Below are positions 12,801 through 23,891 of a stretch of DNA of 64,000 nt, one piece after another. The stretch lies in contig JAOWCC010000577.1 of the NCBI GenBank assembly GCA_030867875.1, positions 84,053,740 through 84,117,739 on the forward strand. Reading direction: 5' to 3'. The notes under the pieces were generated by a model. The model worked only from the letters and a program-made list of their open reading frames with translations. It was not told the origin of the DNA and ran no database searches. Position 1 is the first letter of the stretch. Each line of letters begins with the position of its first letter. This stretch comes from Actinernus sp. WN-2022 (lineage: Eukaryota; Cnidaria; Anthozoa; Actiniaria; Actinernidae). A program made the translations under genes and the position numbers.

Positions 12801-13699
12801 GCCTCGCCGTATTGGAGAAACGTTTACAAAATATTTGGTCGTCAGTTTCCCTTACTGATTAGATCAACCAAAATGGTCTTTCTTATCTGAATATCTAGGG
12901 ATTGATTGCAAACCAGCGCTGCAATCATCCTGATACTTGGTTAATTAGTATTGCATGTTGTCAAATACTCATACAAACCTTCTAAAAACTACAGTGTATT
13001 AGCAACTGTTACGTATTTAGGTTATAATGGTTTCTATCACCACATGCCGTTCCACGATGTCCTGGATTATTTCACAGAGGTATTCATCTTCATCCTCCGG
13101 TACATTGTACACCCTTACATTTTCAAGTCTTGAGTAACCCTATAATTTGGTGACTCTGTTGTCCCACTCGCCTAGCATTTGTTGTAGGTGTGCATTCCCT
13201 TTCAGAAATTGGTCTCAATGACTCCTTAGCGCCTTGTTACCACTCTTCAGGTCTTAATTTCTCTATGCCCACTTTCGGCAATTCAACTTTTAACTATTTT
13301 TCCTGATTTTGATTGTAGAAAAAGGTAAAAACTCTAGAAAAGTTTTTTTGTCGATATATTTAATTTTAGAAAATACATTTTCTGATCATTTTAGATTAAT
13401 TGCATTGGTATATAATTTGTCGAAAAACATTACTTTTTTAAACAAAACAAAAATGAACGTTTATTTAGTTTCACAAAAAATGCGAAAGTATAAAGTACTT
13501 GAACTTTTTTACGTTTTCAGTGATGACCGGAGAGAAAGAAGTTTCATAGGTTTTTATCTGAAAATAACAAATTTTCTCATCGCACCAACAATTTTGAAAG
13601 TAGAAATAGCTTGACATTTTTCTAATTTCTAATAATATGTGCAAAGTTCAAACTATAAAAAGGTTTTCCTTTATTTATCATCGTTCTTTTGGTACACGC

Positions 13700-13917
13700 T
13701 ATAAACAGCAGTCATAAACGCGCCATGTAATGAGACGCCCTTTGACGTGTCGGGTAAGGGGCGAGACGTTCCTGGTGTCACTCAAGTCAACATTCCACAC
13801 GAAGGAGCTGCTAAAATGCTTGCTAAGAAGGCCGAACAGTCATTCTATGGAGGAAAATATGACGAATCTGTCCATTTGGTTTATGTGTTAGTTCTGCTGC
13901 AAACATACTTTGTTTAG
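13700..13917 (+). pseudogene. Coding-like segment of unknown identity inside the long-TIR element
   Basis: A frame without an ATG is open for about 70 codons to a TAG at 13915-13917. It reads with protein-like composition (VSGKGRDVPGVTQVNIPHEG, then a Lys/Ala helix and an aromatic-rich tail) and differs in base use from the AT-rich flanks. No family was recognised. It may be an exon of the transposon's own protein or a captured host exon. It is too short to be a complete gene. Confidence 0.3.
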
Positions 13918-13999
13918 GTTGGCAAATAAAATATTTTTATGTAATGTATAGAAGCAAGTCTATTTCCCTGTAATATACATTTGAGTAGATAATCACAGC

Positions 14000-14364
14000 A
14001 TTCTTTTTTGACATTGAAAATTATTATTATTATTTTGGAGTTGCACTCATCATTGAAGGCATATAATGTACACCCATACATGACAAGCTTTTGATTTTGA
14101 TCGCAGTGGAGCTTGTACGTACCTCATTATGGCGCGTTGTATGGAACTGAGTTTCAGTCTTCTTCGCAAAGTGTCGTCCCTTCTACGCGCATGATCTGCT
14201 GGATTCACATGTCTTAGAGAATTTGAAAGCTGTCTCTTGGTAAGATCGTATCCTTTGCTCCTCAGATTACGCATCATCATTTTACGGCCATATGTTGATC
14301 TGACCTTATTTATAATAAGATGAAAGGTATCAATAAAAATAAAAATAAGAAGTGCAAAACACAT
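14000..14364 (-). pseudogene. Frameshifted integrase-core (DDE) transposase fragment
   Basis: The minus-strand frame from 14364 gives a helical region, YGRKMMMRNLRSKGYDLTKR, of the type that precedes the catalytic core in animal integrase-core (rve) transposases. After about 14115 the similarity jumps to another frame, reading LHCDQNQKLVMYGCTLYAFN. This is the first beta-strand segment of the core with the first catalytic Asp, and it continues to about 14020. The rest of the core (second Asp, Glu) is not found. A frameshift between the two parts and the truncation make this a pseudogene. Its position between long TIRs suggests it was the element's transposase. Confidence 0.65.
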
Positions 14365-15029
14365 GTATAGGCTGATAATCCGTGTTAAAGGGTCATGAAT
14401 AAACGTACCTCACATTTGCCGCCTTGAACAATGAAGTCTATCTCTCTTTCACTCATTCGTTTCAAATCACATTTCGAGCAAAATAAACGGATGTTTTGAG
14501 TGGAAAAACCTCTCTTTACTTCCGGAAAAGTTTCTTCGAAAATATGGCCGATTTCTTGGTGAGTTTTGTTTGCTTTTTGACTCGGACGGGTTTAGATTTG
14601 CGGTCAAACACGTTAATGTCCCATTAAATGGAAATTGTCGCATATAGAAGCCTGCATGCTTTCTCCAGTTGGCCGACATATAAGGCGCATTGAGAAAGTG
14701 TTATTTTCAGATTAAAAAAAAAGAATTTTCTTTCTTTCAGGACATCATTGAATCGTAAAAAATTCCAAGAACTGTTTACTTCCGCATTTTTTTTAGAAAC
14801 TAAATAAATGTTCATTTTATCAACAAATTATATAGCAATTTAATTACCCTAAAATGATTAGAAAATGCATTTTCTTAAAATAAAGATATCGACAAAAAAA
14901 ACTTTTGTAGAGTTTTTACATTTTTCTACAATCAAAATTAGGAAAATAGTTAAAAGTGGATTGCCGAAAGTGGGCACTGATTTGGGAGTTAAGGCGGCTA
15001 AATACTTGATATTTGAATAATACATGGCT

Positions 15030-16150
15030 CCAAGAGAAAGGTTTTCGAGTTAAATGATAGTTAATAGAGTGGAATGGTTAGGAAACCCGGAAAACTTCAA
15101 AAGGCTAACAAAGGCGCTGCGATTTATGTTGGAAGGGGGTAAGCCAAAAATTGTGCACGGACATAGTTCATTAGTGTTCCCTGAACGACTGAACTCACAC
15201 GTTTCTATTGGTTGATTGATTAACATGTTGGAATTTCTGTTGTGTTTTGTGCACGGTAGTGGTTGAAAAAAGCTAACCAGACATATAACAAAGAGGATCC
15301 CTGAGTTTCATAACCATTCCACTCTATTAACTATGGTTAAATGTACAATACTGATTCAATTGAGCTCGCAAGGCGTCCACGTCACTGACTGAACTCCAAA
15401 CTAAAGTAAATTATTCTTCGTAAAGTTCTCTACATAGTTGGATATTAAAAGTCCTGTTTTCATTCATTGTCTGTTGAAATGACGTTTCTTTGTGGAGATA
15501 TTTACCGTAAAATGATTTAATTCATGCGAAACATTTGACTTCTTTATGAAATTCTTAACGACAACTGATATCACTGCTGAAATGAAATTCACTGCTGACA
15601 GTGCACTCAGTTTGAATATTAAAAGAGTTAGAGACTTTATGTTTGTGCTTTATCGGCAAATACAGTCACTCGCTGACTGTACGATGTACTCAAAATTTCT
15701 TCATACTGCATTCGGCCTTCGGCCTCAAGTAGTATTCATTATTTTTCGTTCATCGTTCAGTCAGCGCGTGCCTATATGTAAGGGTTAGAGACTGCTTATG
15801 AGTGCTTTATCGACAAATACAGGCACAGTCAGCAAGTGACTGTATTTTGCTGATAAAGCACAATCATAAAGTCTCTAACCCTTTTCATATTCAAACTGAG
15901 TGCACTGTCAGCCGTGAATTTCAATTGAAATCAGTTGTCAATAACAATTTGAATAAAGAAGTCAAATATTTCGCAAAAATTAAATCATTTTACGGTAAAT
16001 ATATCTCCACAAAGACATGTCATTTCAATAGACAATGAATAAAAAACAGAAGTAGATAACTTTGCAAAGAATAATTTACTTTGCCTTCGATCAGTTTAGT
16101 TGACGCCTTGCGAGTATGTTTGTACTTTTAACTCGAAAACGTTTCTCGGC
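15030..16150. mobile_element. Foldback element with long inverted arms
   Basis: The left arm (15030-15056 plus about 15343-15690) and the right arm (about 15828-16150) are reverse complements. They start from GAGAAA-GTTTTCGAGTTAAA and include GCTCGCAAGGCGTC and TTTGAATATTAAAAG-GTTAGAGACTTTATG. The centre holds GCATTCGGCCTTCGGCCTCA. A separate MITE interrupts the left arm. The core recurs at 57660-57900. No coding capacity. Confidence 0.8.
15057..15334. mobile_element. 278-bp MITE nested in the foldback left arm
   Basis: The ends ATAGTTAATAGAGTGGAATG and its perfect reverse complement form TIRs of 24 bp. GTTAAATG occurs directly before the element (15049-15056) and again after it (15336-15343), an 8-bp target duplication with one extra G on the right. 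The uninterrupted right arm of the host foldback has GTTAAAAG at this point, which serves as an empty site. An 8-bp duplication fits hAT- or Merlin-like elements; the TIR sequence does not decide between them. Confidence 0.85.
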
Positions 16151-16990
16151 TTAACTCCAAGATAGTCTACTTTCTTTAATAGTTTCTTTCATTCGAAAAT
16201 AACTAGCCTGCAGATTCCAATGAATTGAAATCTTGAAACCGGCTCCATGTGCTCGGCTCTGATGCAAACATTTTCCAAATAAAAAACCCTAGGTTTTCGA
16301 ACCTTCCAACTGAATTGTCGCTTCATTGTCTCCTCTTATTGACAGAGTAAGGTCTCGCCGGAAATAAAATCAATTTCTTCAGTAAGACTGCTAGAGTGTT
16401 GTAGAAACAGGCTTCTGTTTACTCGGACATATGTTGACTTGTTAGTTGTTGTACTTCCAGCGCTTGCAAATCAGCCATTTCTAACGAGCGATTATGCAAA
16501 TGTTTGCCTCAAAACATAATGTGAGGCGAATAGTATAATTGCATGTACATTTAACTCGAAAACGTTTCTCTTGGAGCCATGTATTCAAATATCAATTATT
16601 TAGCCGGCTTAACTCCTAGATAGTCTGCTTTCTTTAATAGTTTCTTTCATTCGAAAATAACTAACCTGCAGATTCCAGTGGGGCAGTGAATTGAAATCTT
16701 GACTAGAAACCGGTCTCCGGCCATGTGCTCGGCTCCGATGCAAACATTTTCCAAATCAAAAATCCTGGGTTTTCGAACCATCCACTGTATTCTCGCTTAA
16801 TTTTCTCCTCTTATTGACAGAGTAATGTCTCGGAAATAAAATCCATTTCTTAAGTAAGACTACTAGAGTGTTGTAGAAGCTTTTGTTCACTCGGACACAT
16901 GTTGACTTGTAAAGTTGTACTTCCAGCTCTCGCAAATCAGACATTTCCAACGAGCGATTAATATGCAAATGTTCGCCTCAAAATATATAT
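16128..16990 (+). repeat. Tandem duplication, about 425-bp unit
   Basis: 16128-16545 and 16553-16990 are direct copies running from AACTCGAAAACGTTTCTC through GGCTTAACTCC-AGATAGTCT, GAAACCGG-CTCC and CTCTTATTGACAGAGTAA to CATTTC-AACGAGCGATTA. Copy 2 retains a segment (CTTGGAGCCATGTATTCAAA) missing from copy 1. The same segment, inverted, is found at 15000-15030. The unit therefore belongs to the same repeat family as the adjacent foldback. Confidence 0.85.
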
Positions 16991-17144
16991 TCTGTCACAC
17001 AGGCAACAGAGTTCAATCCTGCCGTTACCTTTCTAGTAATTGTCTGCATTTTCACTGTTTAATATGCGATTTCAATGAGGTTTTCCAAGCCGTCCAAACA
17101 CGTAACTAAGCGAAGGACTGGGTCTCCCTTTCCCTAGGTAAGAG

Positions 17145-17268
17145 AGGGTCTGGGTCGAGTGCTGTGGTCACCAATAATGCACGCTCATTAGCCAATCACA
17201 TGCTTGGATTTTGTACAATGCACGAAATTTGAACATTAATTACCAATAAAGCACACACACCAGACCCT
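17145..17268 (+). mobile_element. Possible short MITE with AGGGTCTGG ends
   Basis: The ends are AGGGTCTGG (17145-17153) and CCAGACCCT (17260-17268). Most of the interior (GTCACCAATA-TGCA, AGCCAATCACATGCTTGGA, TTGTACAATGCACGAAATTT) is found in reverse complement at about 54065-54178. No target duplication was identified. Confidence 0.55.
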
Positions 17269-17269
17269 A

Positions 17270-18640
17270 ACCATTAAACAATGCACTCTCCAGGTCTTGA
17301 AAAACTGCGGATGCACGAGCAGAACGCAAGTGCATTAGCAGCTTTTCGATACCTTGAAAGTGCATTATTTTGGTATAGAACAAGGTGAACCATCTTTTAT
17401 TTGTTTTATAATATATAAACCTCAATTTAGACAAAGGAGAGTCAGCGATCTAAGAACCCGCGTAAAAATCTAAAAGCAAATTCACGACAACGAAAACACC
17501 ATTTTACTGTACTTGACATGTTCTCGTCATTTCTCGTCGCTGATTAGCCCGATTGTGACAGCTTGACATTGATGATCTGAAAGCTTGTTTCGTAAATGAA
17601 TGAAATAACCTGCTAAGAAGAGAACGTGTTAATCGATAATAATGAAAGAGAAAAATTGCCGGCAAATGGGCTGTAAAATTGATCAAAACTGATCAAAACT
17701 GTTGCAGGAAACAAAGTGCTTTCTTTTACAATTTCTGGTCTGCACAGGAGAAGTTAATCTGTACATTGTGATAGCGTTGAAAATGCCTTATGGAAAAGCA
17801 TTCATAGAGTAAACGGTAGCGAATTAGCGTTACCTGAGTTGGACACGTGAGTTGAGGATTTCTGACTATTTTCTACAACAACTGCATCGTTTACACTGGT
17901 TACTGAAGAAGGATATTTACTTTATCCTATGGAACAGTGTTTTAACTGCTGCTATGATAGCCGTGTTACATAGCTTTTGAGGCTCTCTTAGATAGCATGG
18001 CCGCATGATCTACTCTTTGCAAGTTTTATTGCTCGTTTTTTATTTAGGAACGTTCAGGAACCTCTTAAACGAATTTCTACATGGAAGCAGAGAAACCCTA
18101 TTGTATTCTTTACGAAGCACCCTTCTGGTTTCAGCATATTAAGGTTACCGTCGAGTTCTTGTTGAGCCATGTACTGTAGTTGTGTTGTCACTAATTACCT
18201 CTCGGTTTTTTTAATACACCAGGCTGTTAGAAAAACCGCACTTTTCTTATTTTCAATCAAATTTTATATCAAACTGTATTATAATGTGGACATTGCTTTT
18301 CTGAACTTCAAGCGTTTTAGCTGCCCATTTTGTGGTCGCTTTAATAGAGTACGAAGCCGATGCTAAATTATCTCGATATTCGCAAAAAACAATCACCATT
18401 TTGTTTTGATAAATTCTCGAACGTGCATTTAAATGACATAGCATCAGAAGTCCATTAATATACTTTCATGGTATAATCATTCTGGAGCAGAAGCAGGCAG
18501 TAAATAGTAAACATTAATATTTAACATTTATTCCACGATCCCAAGCGGGTATAGCTCCGTGTTGGGTATTAGATAATTTTCCTTATAAGAGGCGTAGCTA
18601 TCTTTAAACCAATAAGCACAATCTTAAAAAAATGATTTTC
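17270..18640. other. AT-rich sequence with no supported gene
   Basis: Only short, unrecognised frames on either strand. No long repeat or RNA gene was seen. Confidence 0.45.
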
Positions 18641-18890
18641 TAATGAGACCTGAAACAACCATAAGAGCCTGATAATAGCCAGGACTCGGCTAATTCATAG
18701 AAGGAATTGGAATTTAGCGTGTTGTTTTTTGTAGAAGGAGGAAAACCGGTGTACCCGGAGAAAAACCCTCGGAGCAAGGGAGAGATACCAATTTACTCAA
18801 CTCACATAACGCGCCGCGTCCGGAGATCGACCCTGGGCCACAAAAGTGGGAGGTGAAGCGCTTAACAACTGCGTCCCTCCGGCTCTCCGG
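18641..18890 (-). mobile_element. tRNA-derived SINE, diverged copy
   Basis: Same family and orientation as 61451-61690. Shared blocks include TAA-GAG-CCTGAAACAACC, GGAATT-AACGTGTTG, GGAGGAAAACCGG, GGAGAAAAACCCTCGG and GCGCTTAAC-ACTGCG. Read on the minus strand, the right end contains a degenerate A box, and GGGTCGATCTCC replaces the B box. The promoter has decayed, so this copy is probably inactive. Confidence 0.7.
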
Positions 18891-19039
18891 ACCCCGGTTG
18901 TTTTCTTTACTTGGCTAGTCTCATTCCTTGAACTTTCCCCTCAAAATATAGGAAATGGCATTATAATAATTATAGGTTTTTATGGCGCATTTAAAAATCT
19001 CAATGCGCTTACATGGAGTATGAGAAGACTATATTAAAA

Positions 19040-19215
19040 AGTAGAAAATATAGTAAAAACTATATTGTAAAAAAATATAAAAAATATTAATATAAGAAGT
19101 AATGTAAAATATATATATACATAAACACATACTGATATACGTATACATATATGTATACATGTAGAGATATGTATAACAGAAAATATATATACATATAACA
19201 TAATATAAATACTTC
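19040..19215. repeat. TA-rich low-complexity tract
   Basis: Degenerate (TATACA)n and (ATAT)n sequence with several self-complementary stretches such as TATACATATATGTATACA. No gene-like content. Confidence 0.7.
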
Positions 19216-19357
19216 TCTACTGTCACTGCGTCATATAGAATCTTTTGAAAAGAAAGGTTTTTAGAGCAGATTTAAAGGCTGATATAATAGTGGAGGACTT
19301 AATGTAATCTGGTAGTGAGTTCTATAGTTTCGGTGCAGAGTAGGAAAAGGGAAGTGA

Positions 19358-19570
19358 CAGTTCTGACAGGTGGAATTGGAGGACGAAGGAGTGAACGACT
19401 TGAAGAACGAAGACAACCGGAAGGACGATGTTCTTCAACCAGAGTAGATAGATAGCACGGTCTGTCTCCAAGCTATCTATCTACTCTGGTTGAAGAACAT
19501 CGTCCTTCCGGTTCTCTTCGTTCTTCAAGTCGTTCACTCCTTCGTTCTCCAATTCCACCTGTCAGAACTG
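19358..19570. repeat. Near-perfect hairpin, 99-bp arms, 15-bp loop
   Basis: The left arm 19358-19456 (starting CAGTTCTGACAGGTGGAATT) is the reverse complement of 19472-19570 with about two mismatches. The loop is 19457-19471. The arms contain CTTGAAGAACGAAGA and CTATCTATCTACTCTGG. No TIR or target-duplication signature was recognised at the outer ends. It could be a young inverted duplication, a hairpin RNA source or an assembly artefact. Confidence 0.9.
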
Positions 19571-19724
19571 AGGACCTACATTTTCAAAGGTTTCTCTAGG
19601 AGAATTACGGTGCCTATACATTAGTGCGCCTCCACGCCATTTTTCATATTTTGCTGTTGGCTATTTTATTGTGAAAACGTAAAGATAACACAATCCAGCA
19701 ATAGGAATGGGGAATTTTTTTTAA

Positions 19725-19981
19725 ATTTAGTTCAACGTAATTATGGAAACAACGGCTCTTATATGACTGGAACAAATTAGATCAGTCAATCAAGGAATTC
19801 GAATCCTTGGTTGTTTTTAAACAGCACGTCAAGAAATACATTTTTAATTAGATTCTATATCATTAACCTGTGTAATGACATGTTTAACCTTTATATTAAC
19901 ACTTTTGTTGTATTTCTATTATGATTATTTTAACAGGGCTTCGCTGAAAAACTCCTTGGTGATGCGAGCCTCCTGTATAAA

Positions 19982-20015
<34 letters not shown>

Positions 20016-20034
20016 GTTATTATTATTATTACAA
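19725..20034 (+). mobile_element. 5'-truncated LINE, 3' end only
   Basis: A short frame ends WNKLDQSIKEFESLVVFKQH plus a few residues and a TAG near 19851. This is the typical C-terminus of CR1/L2-group and related non-LTR polyproteins (Trp-Asn-x-Leu, then Phe-Lys). It is followed by a 3' UTR with GATGCGAGCCTCCTGTATAA and a (ATT)n tail at 19982-20030. The rest of the element is absent. The tail abuts the first box of the satellite array. Confidence 0.75.
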
Positions 20035-21131
20035 GTGGATACCGCTAACGATAATCAGACAATGGTTTCCACCCCTCTTCCCCCCCCCCCCTCAGTTTTG
20101 AAAGGTTTGCAGATCTTACTCAAAATTTGCAAACAATATGTTGTGTTCGTCGTGTTTAGTACCAAAACTATGATTTTTAAGCTTCAACTTCATTCAACCC
20201 ACTTCTAAATGGGGAGGGTACCATTATTAACAGGAAAGGCATACTATTTTCCACCCCTCCCCCCTCAGTTTTGCAAGGTTCGCATTTCTTATCCCAAATT
20301 TGGAACCAATATGTTGTGTTCATCGTGTTTAGTCCCAAAACTATGATTTTAATGCTGTAACGTTATTGAATCCAGTTCTGGACTGCGAAATAGAAAATGA
20401 ATCTTGTCCCAGGATGCTTTGCGGGCAAAACCAAAGGGCGATGGATTTTTAGAGATAGAAAGGAACATGGTATGGACATAGGGTTTTCAACAAAGTGTTA
20501 CCCATAGAAAACTGCAGGGGGTCTTCTTAATTTGGTTAACATTGATGTTCAGGGGGGGAAATGACAGCCAAAATCAAATTTACAAATGGCTTAACCCCCC
20601 CTGGACTTCATTTGCGCGAATATTACATCAAAATTTTAATCTAGTTGAATGAAATTACATATGATAGGCTTGTTTTAGTTCGCATTAACATAGCGCAACG
20701 TACCTAACATTAACACCTCCAAGCTATAAATTACAATTATTCCCTACCCCACTCCCCCTGGGAATGGTATACCCATTTGTGTTAACAAAATGTCTCCGGA
20801 ATGTCATTCATGACAAAACTAATCGGTTTCTAAGTTTTCACGTTCAACACCGAAATACAGAATTGACGTTAACCAGTTGCCCAGGCCCCGCTCGGCCAAG
20901 CAAAAAGCGAGAAAAAACGCCTTAACCACCCCTGAACTTCATTTGCGCGAGCGTTAACGCAAAAATTTCATCTAGTTGGGTGAAATTACATAAGATAGGT
21001 TGTTTTTTATGCCATTAACTATGCGCTAGATACCGAACATTAATTATTTATTTATTTAATTAATTAATTAATTAATTAATTATTTAATTATTTAATGATT
21101 GTATTATTTCTATGATTATCGTTAGGAACTA
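20035..21131 (+). repeat. Satellite unit a (old, diverged, headless)
   Basis: Starts with the array box GTGGATACCGCTAACGATAA but lacks the module-A head that carries CCATGCAACTTGCATGG. It contains two copies of the roughly 170-bp subrepeat (CCCCCTCAGTTTTGCA ... ATGTTGTGTTC), two copies of the CTTCATTTGCGCGA segment and ends in (AATT)n followed by TTATCGTTAGGAAC. Many substitutions separate it from the young units. Confidence 0.8.
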
Positions 21132-23493
21132 GTGGATACCGCTAACGATAATCCAACACGTGTGTTAGACGCTAGCTAGGTCATAGTGCGTTTTGGGTAG
21201 TGCCATGCAACTTGCATGGTAGTGATCATGGGTGTATGGTGTTTTCCTACCTACTAAGGCTCAAGTGGAATTTTGGAGCACTTCTCGTGGAAATAAGTGG
21301 CGTAAACATCGTCGAAAAAGTTTCTCCTTGAAACGATTGTTATTTTGCATCCAAGTGCATGGAATGTCATCACAAGCTCGCGAACCGACAGTCATCCGCA
21401 GTTCATGCCGCATGGCAGTTGTCGCGTCGAGTACAGAAACCATGGTTTTAACTCTGCCACATCACTCCTAGCCTGCGTGCAGACGTTCTCTTCGGGAAAG
21501 AGACGTCTGCGAAACGCCGTTGATAATCGTGTTCTGGTCATAAATCATAATTAAAATTCGTAATTATTTTTCCCAGGCGATTTTAGCGAACACAACATTC
21601 TCGGTCTACTGCTTTGAGAAAGAGTTGCTGGACATTTTCTCTCAAAACTGTATTCTTCCATACAATCTGGCTATAAGTTCCACGAAACAACTGTTACATC
21701 TTACCCAAAATTTCAAGGCATTCGTGTTATAACATTTGTTTTGCTCGGCCATTCGACCGGCTTGACTTGGACGACTGTCTTCTGTGTTTTGTTTGGTTTA
21801 ATATTTTCACCTACAACAACTGAATCATCCAGAATTGGTAACACGGACGAGCAAATGTGAGAAAGTGGAATATCATGGAGGTACGTACATTTATTTGATT
21901 TTCTCGCTGCAGGAGTTTATATTCTTGTGGTCGGCAACCTTCTACGAGGGAAGTACGTCGGCTCGATCGCATTTCCATCTAGAGCAGTTCGTTTCGGGGC
22001 AGAGCTGGAGTCAGTCTGACTCAAACAATTCTCTAGCACATGTACTGTCCCTTTTCTTTACGACCAGACCTGCGTTTGTGGCTTTCGAATGATAACTCTC
22101 GTAAAGATCTGCCTTCGAAGATTATATTTCACATCTCGCCTTTTCTTCAACTTCAAGACCCAGTGTTTACAAATATATGGCGAATTTAAGTGAACTTCGA
22201 AGCTAAGAGTAGAAAGCTCTAATTTTATACTAGATTCTTGCCATTATGTTTCACAATATCAGCAAAACTAGGAGAACACTACAAAAAAATGGACTCCTGG
22301 CAAAACATAAAACACAACTAGACGTTTATGTAAATAATAACCACTTTCGAAAAGTAAACATGGGGTCATCTCGGAAGTTATTAGCCAATCATATATGACT
22401 TTATGACAATCCTCCGTCAACAGCCAATCAGCGCGCGGTCCTCAAATACTGGTGAAGAAACACGTGACCAGAACACGATTATCAACGGCGTTTCGCAGAC
22501 GTCTCTTTCCCGAAGAGAACGTCTGCACGCAGGCTACATCACTCCATGCATTGTGATTTGAAGCTGCAACCTCATTCTAGCCACTTCTAAATGGGGGAGG
22601 GTTCCATTATGAACAGGAAAGGCATAGCATTTTCCACCCCTCCCCCTTCAGTTTTGCAGGGTTCGCATTTCTTACCCCAAATTTCCAAGCAATATGTTGT
22701 GTTCGTCGTGTTTACTACCAACACTATGGTTTTAACGCTGCAACGTTATTTAATCCAGTTCTGGACTCGGAAATAGCAAATGAAACTGTCCCATCATGCT
22801 TTGCGGCCAAAACGGAAAGGGCGATGGATTTTTACGGGTAGAAAAGAACATCGTAGAGACATGGGGTTTTCACCAAAATGTTACCCATAGAAAACTGCAG
22901 GGGTTCCTTGTAATGTGGTTGATATTAAAGTTCATGGGGGGAAATGATAGCCAAAACAAAAATTCAAAATGGCTTAACCCCCCCTGAACTTCATTTGCGC
23001 GAGTAATAACGCAAATATTTGAGTTAGCAGGTCGAAGTTACATATGATAGGCTAGTTTAAATTCCCGTTGACGTAGTGCAACATACCAAACATTAACACC
23101 TCCAAGCTATAAATTACAATTATTCCCTACCCCACCGCCCTGGAAATGGTATACCCATTTGTGTAAGCAAAATGTCTTGGGAATGTCATTCATGACAAAA
23201 CTGATCGGTTTCTAAGTTTTCACGTTCAACGTACAACCACAGAATTAACTTTAAAAATTTGCCCAGGCCCCGCTCGGCCAAGCAAAAGGCCAGAAAAACC
23301 GCCTTAACCCCCCCTGAACTTCATTTGCGCGAGTATTCATGCAAAAAATTCATCTAGTTGGGCGAAATTACATCAGATAGGCTGGTTTTTATGCCATCAA
23401 CTAGGCGCTAGATACCGAACATTAATTATTTAATTAATTAATTAATTAATTATTTAATGATTGTATTATTTCAATGTTTATCGTTAGGAACTA
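21132..23493 (+). repeat. Satellite unit b (old, interrupted by a Mutator-like MITE)
   Basis: A module-A copy, box to box, whose 2362 bp include a 1068-bp insertion. Removing the insertion and one 9-bp duplication leaves about 1285 bp with the standard order: head hairpins, subrepeat, CTTTGCGGCCAAAACGG segment, paired CTTCATTTGCGCGAG segments, (AATT)n and TTATCGTTAGG. Confidence 0.85.
21469..22536. mobile_element. Non-autonomous Mutator-like element, 9-bp target duplication
   Basis: Long TIRs of about 70 bp start TAGCCTGCGTGCAGACGTTC and continue through TCTTCGGGAAAGAGACGTCT; the right end is the reverse complement. CATCACTCC lies on both sides (21460-21468 and 22537-22545). The uninterrupted satellite units carry this 9-mer once, so the insertion site is confirmed inside this window. 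A 9-bp duplication with long TIRs is characteristic of Mutator-like elements. The interior has no transposase-like frame. Confidence 0.9.
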
Positions 23494-23891
23494 GTGGATA
23501 CCGCTAACGATAATCCAACACGTGTGTTAGACGCTAGCTAGGTCATAGTGCGTTTTGGGTAGTGCCATGCAACTTGCATGGTAGTGATCGTGGGTGTCTG
23601 GTTATTTTCCACCTACTAAGGCTCAAGTGGAATTTTGGAGCACTTCTCGTGGAAAGAAGTAGCGTAAACATCAGTCGAAAAAGTTTCTCCTTGAAACGAT
23701 TGTTATTTTGCATCCAAGTGCATGGAATGTCATCACAAGCTCGCGAACCGACAGTCATCCGCAGTTCATGCCGCATGGCATGCGCAGTTGTCGCGTCGAG
23801 TACAGAAACCATGGTTTTAACTCTGCCACATCACTCCATGCATTGTGATCTGAAGCTGCAACCTCATTCTAGCCACTTCTAAATGGAATAG

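Larger units (their letters stand above)
13266..14976. mobile_element. Decayed DNA transposon with about 300-bp terminal inverted repeats
   Basis: The left arm (13266 to about 13575) and right arm (about 14695 to 14976) are diverged reverse complements, starting TGCCCACTTTCGGCAAT on each side. Between them lies a minus-strand integrase-like remnant (about 14000-14364) and a plus-strand coding-like segment (about 13700-13917). No target-site duplication could be recognised next to the TGCCC ends. Long TIRs combined with a retrovirus-type integrase fold are a feature of Ginger-type transposons, which is the tentative assignment. Many small indels between the arms show age. Confidence 0.65.
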
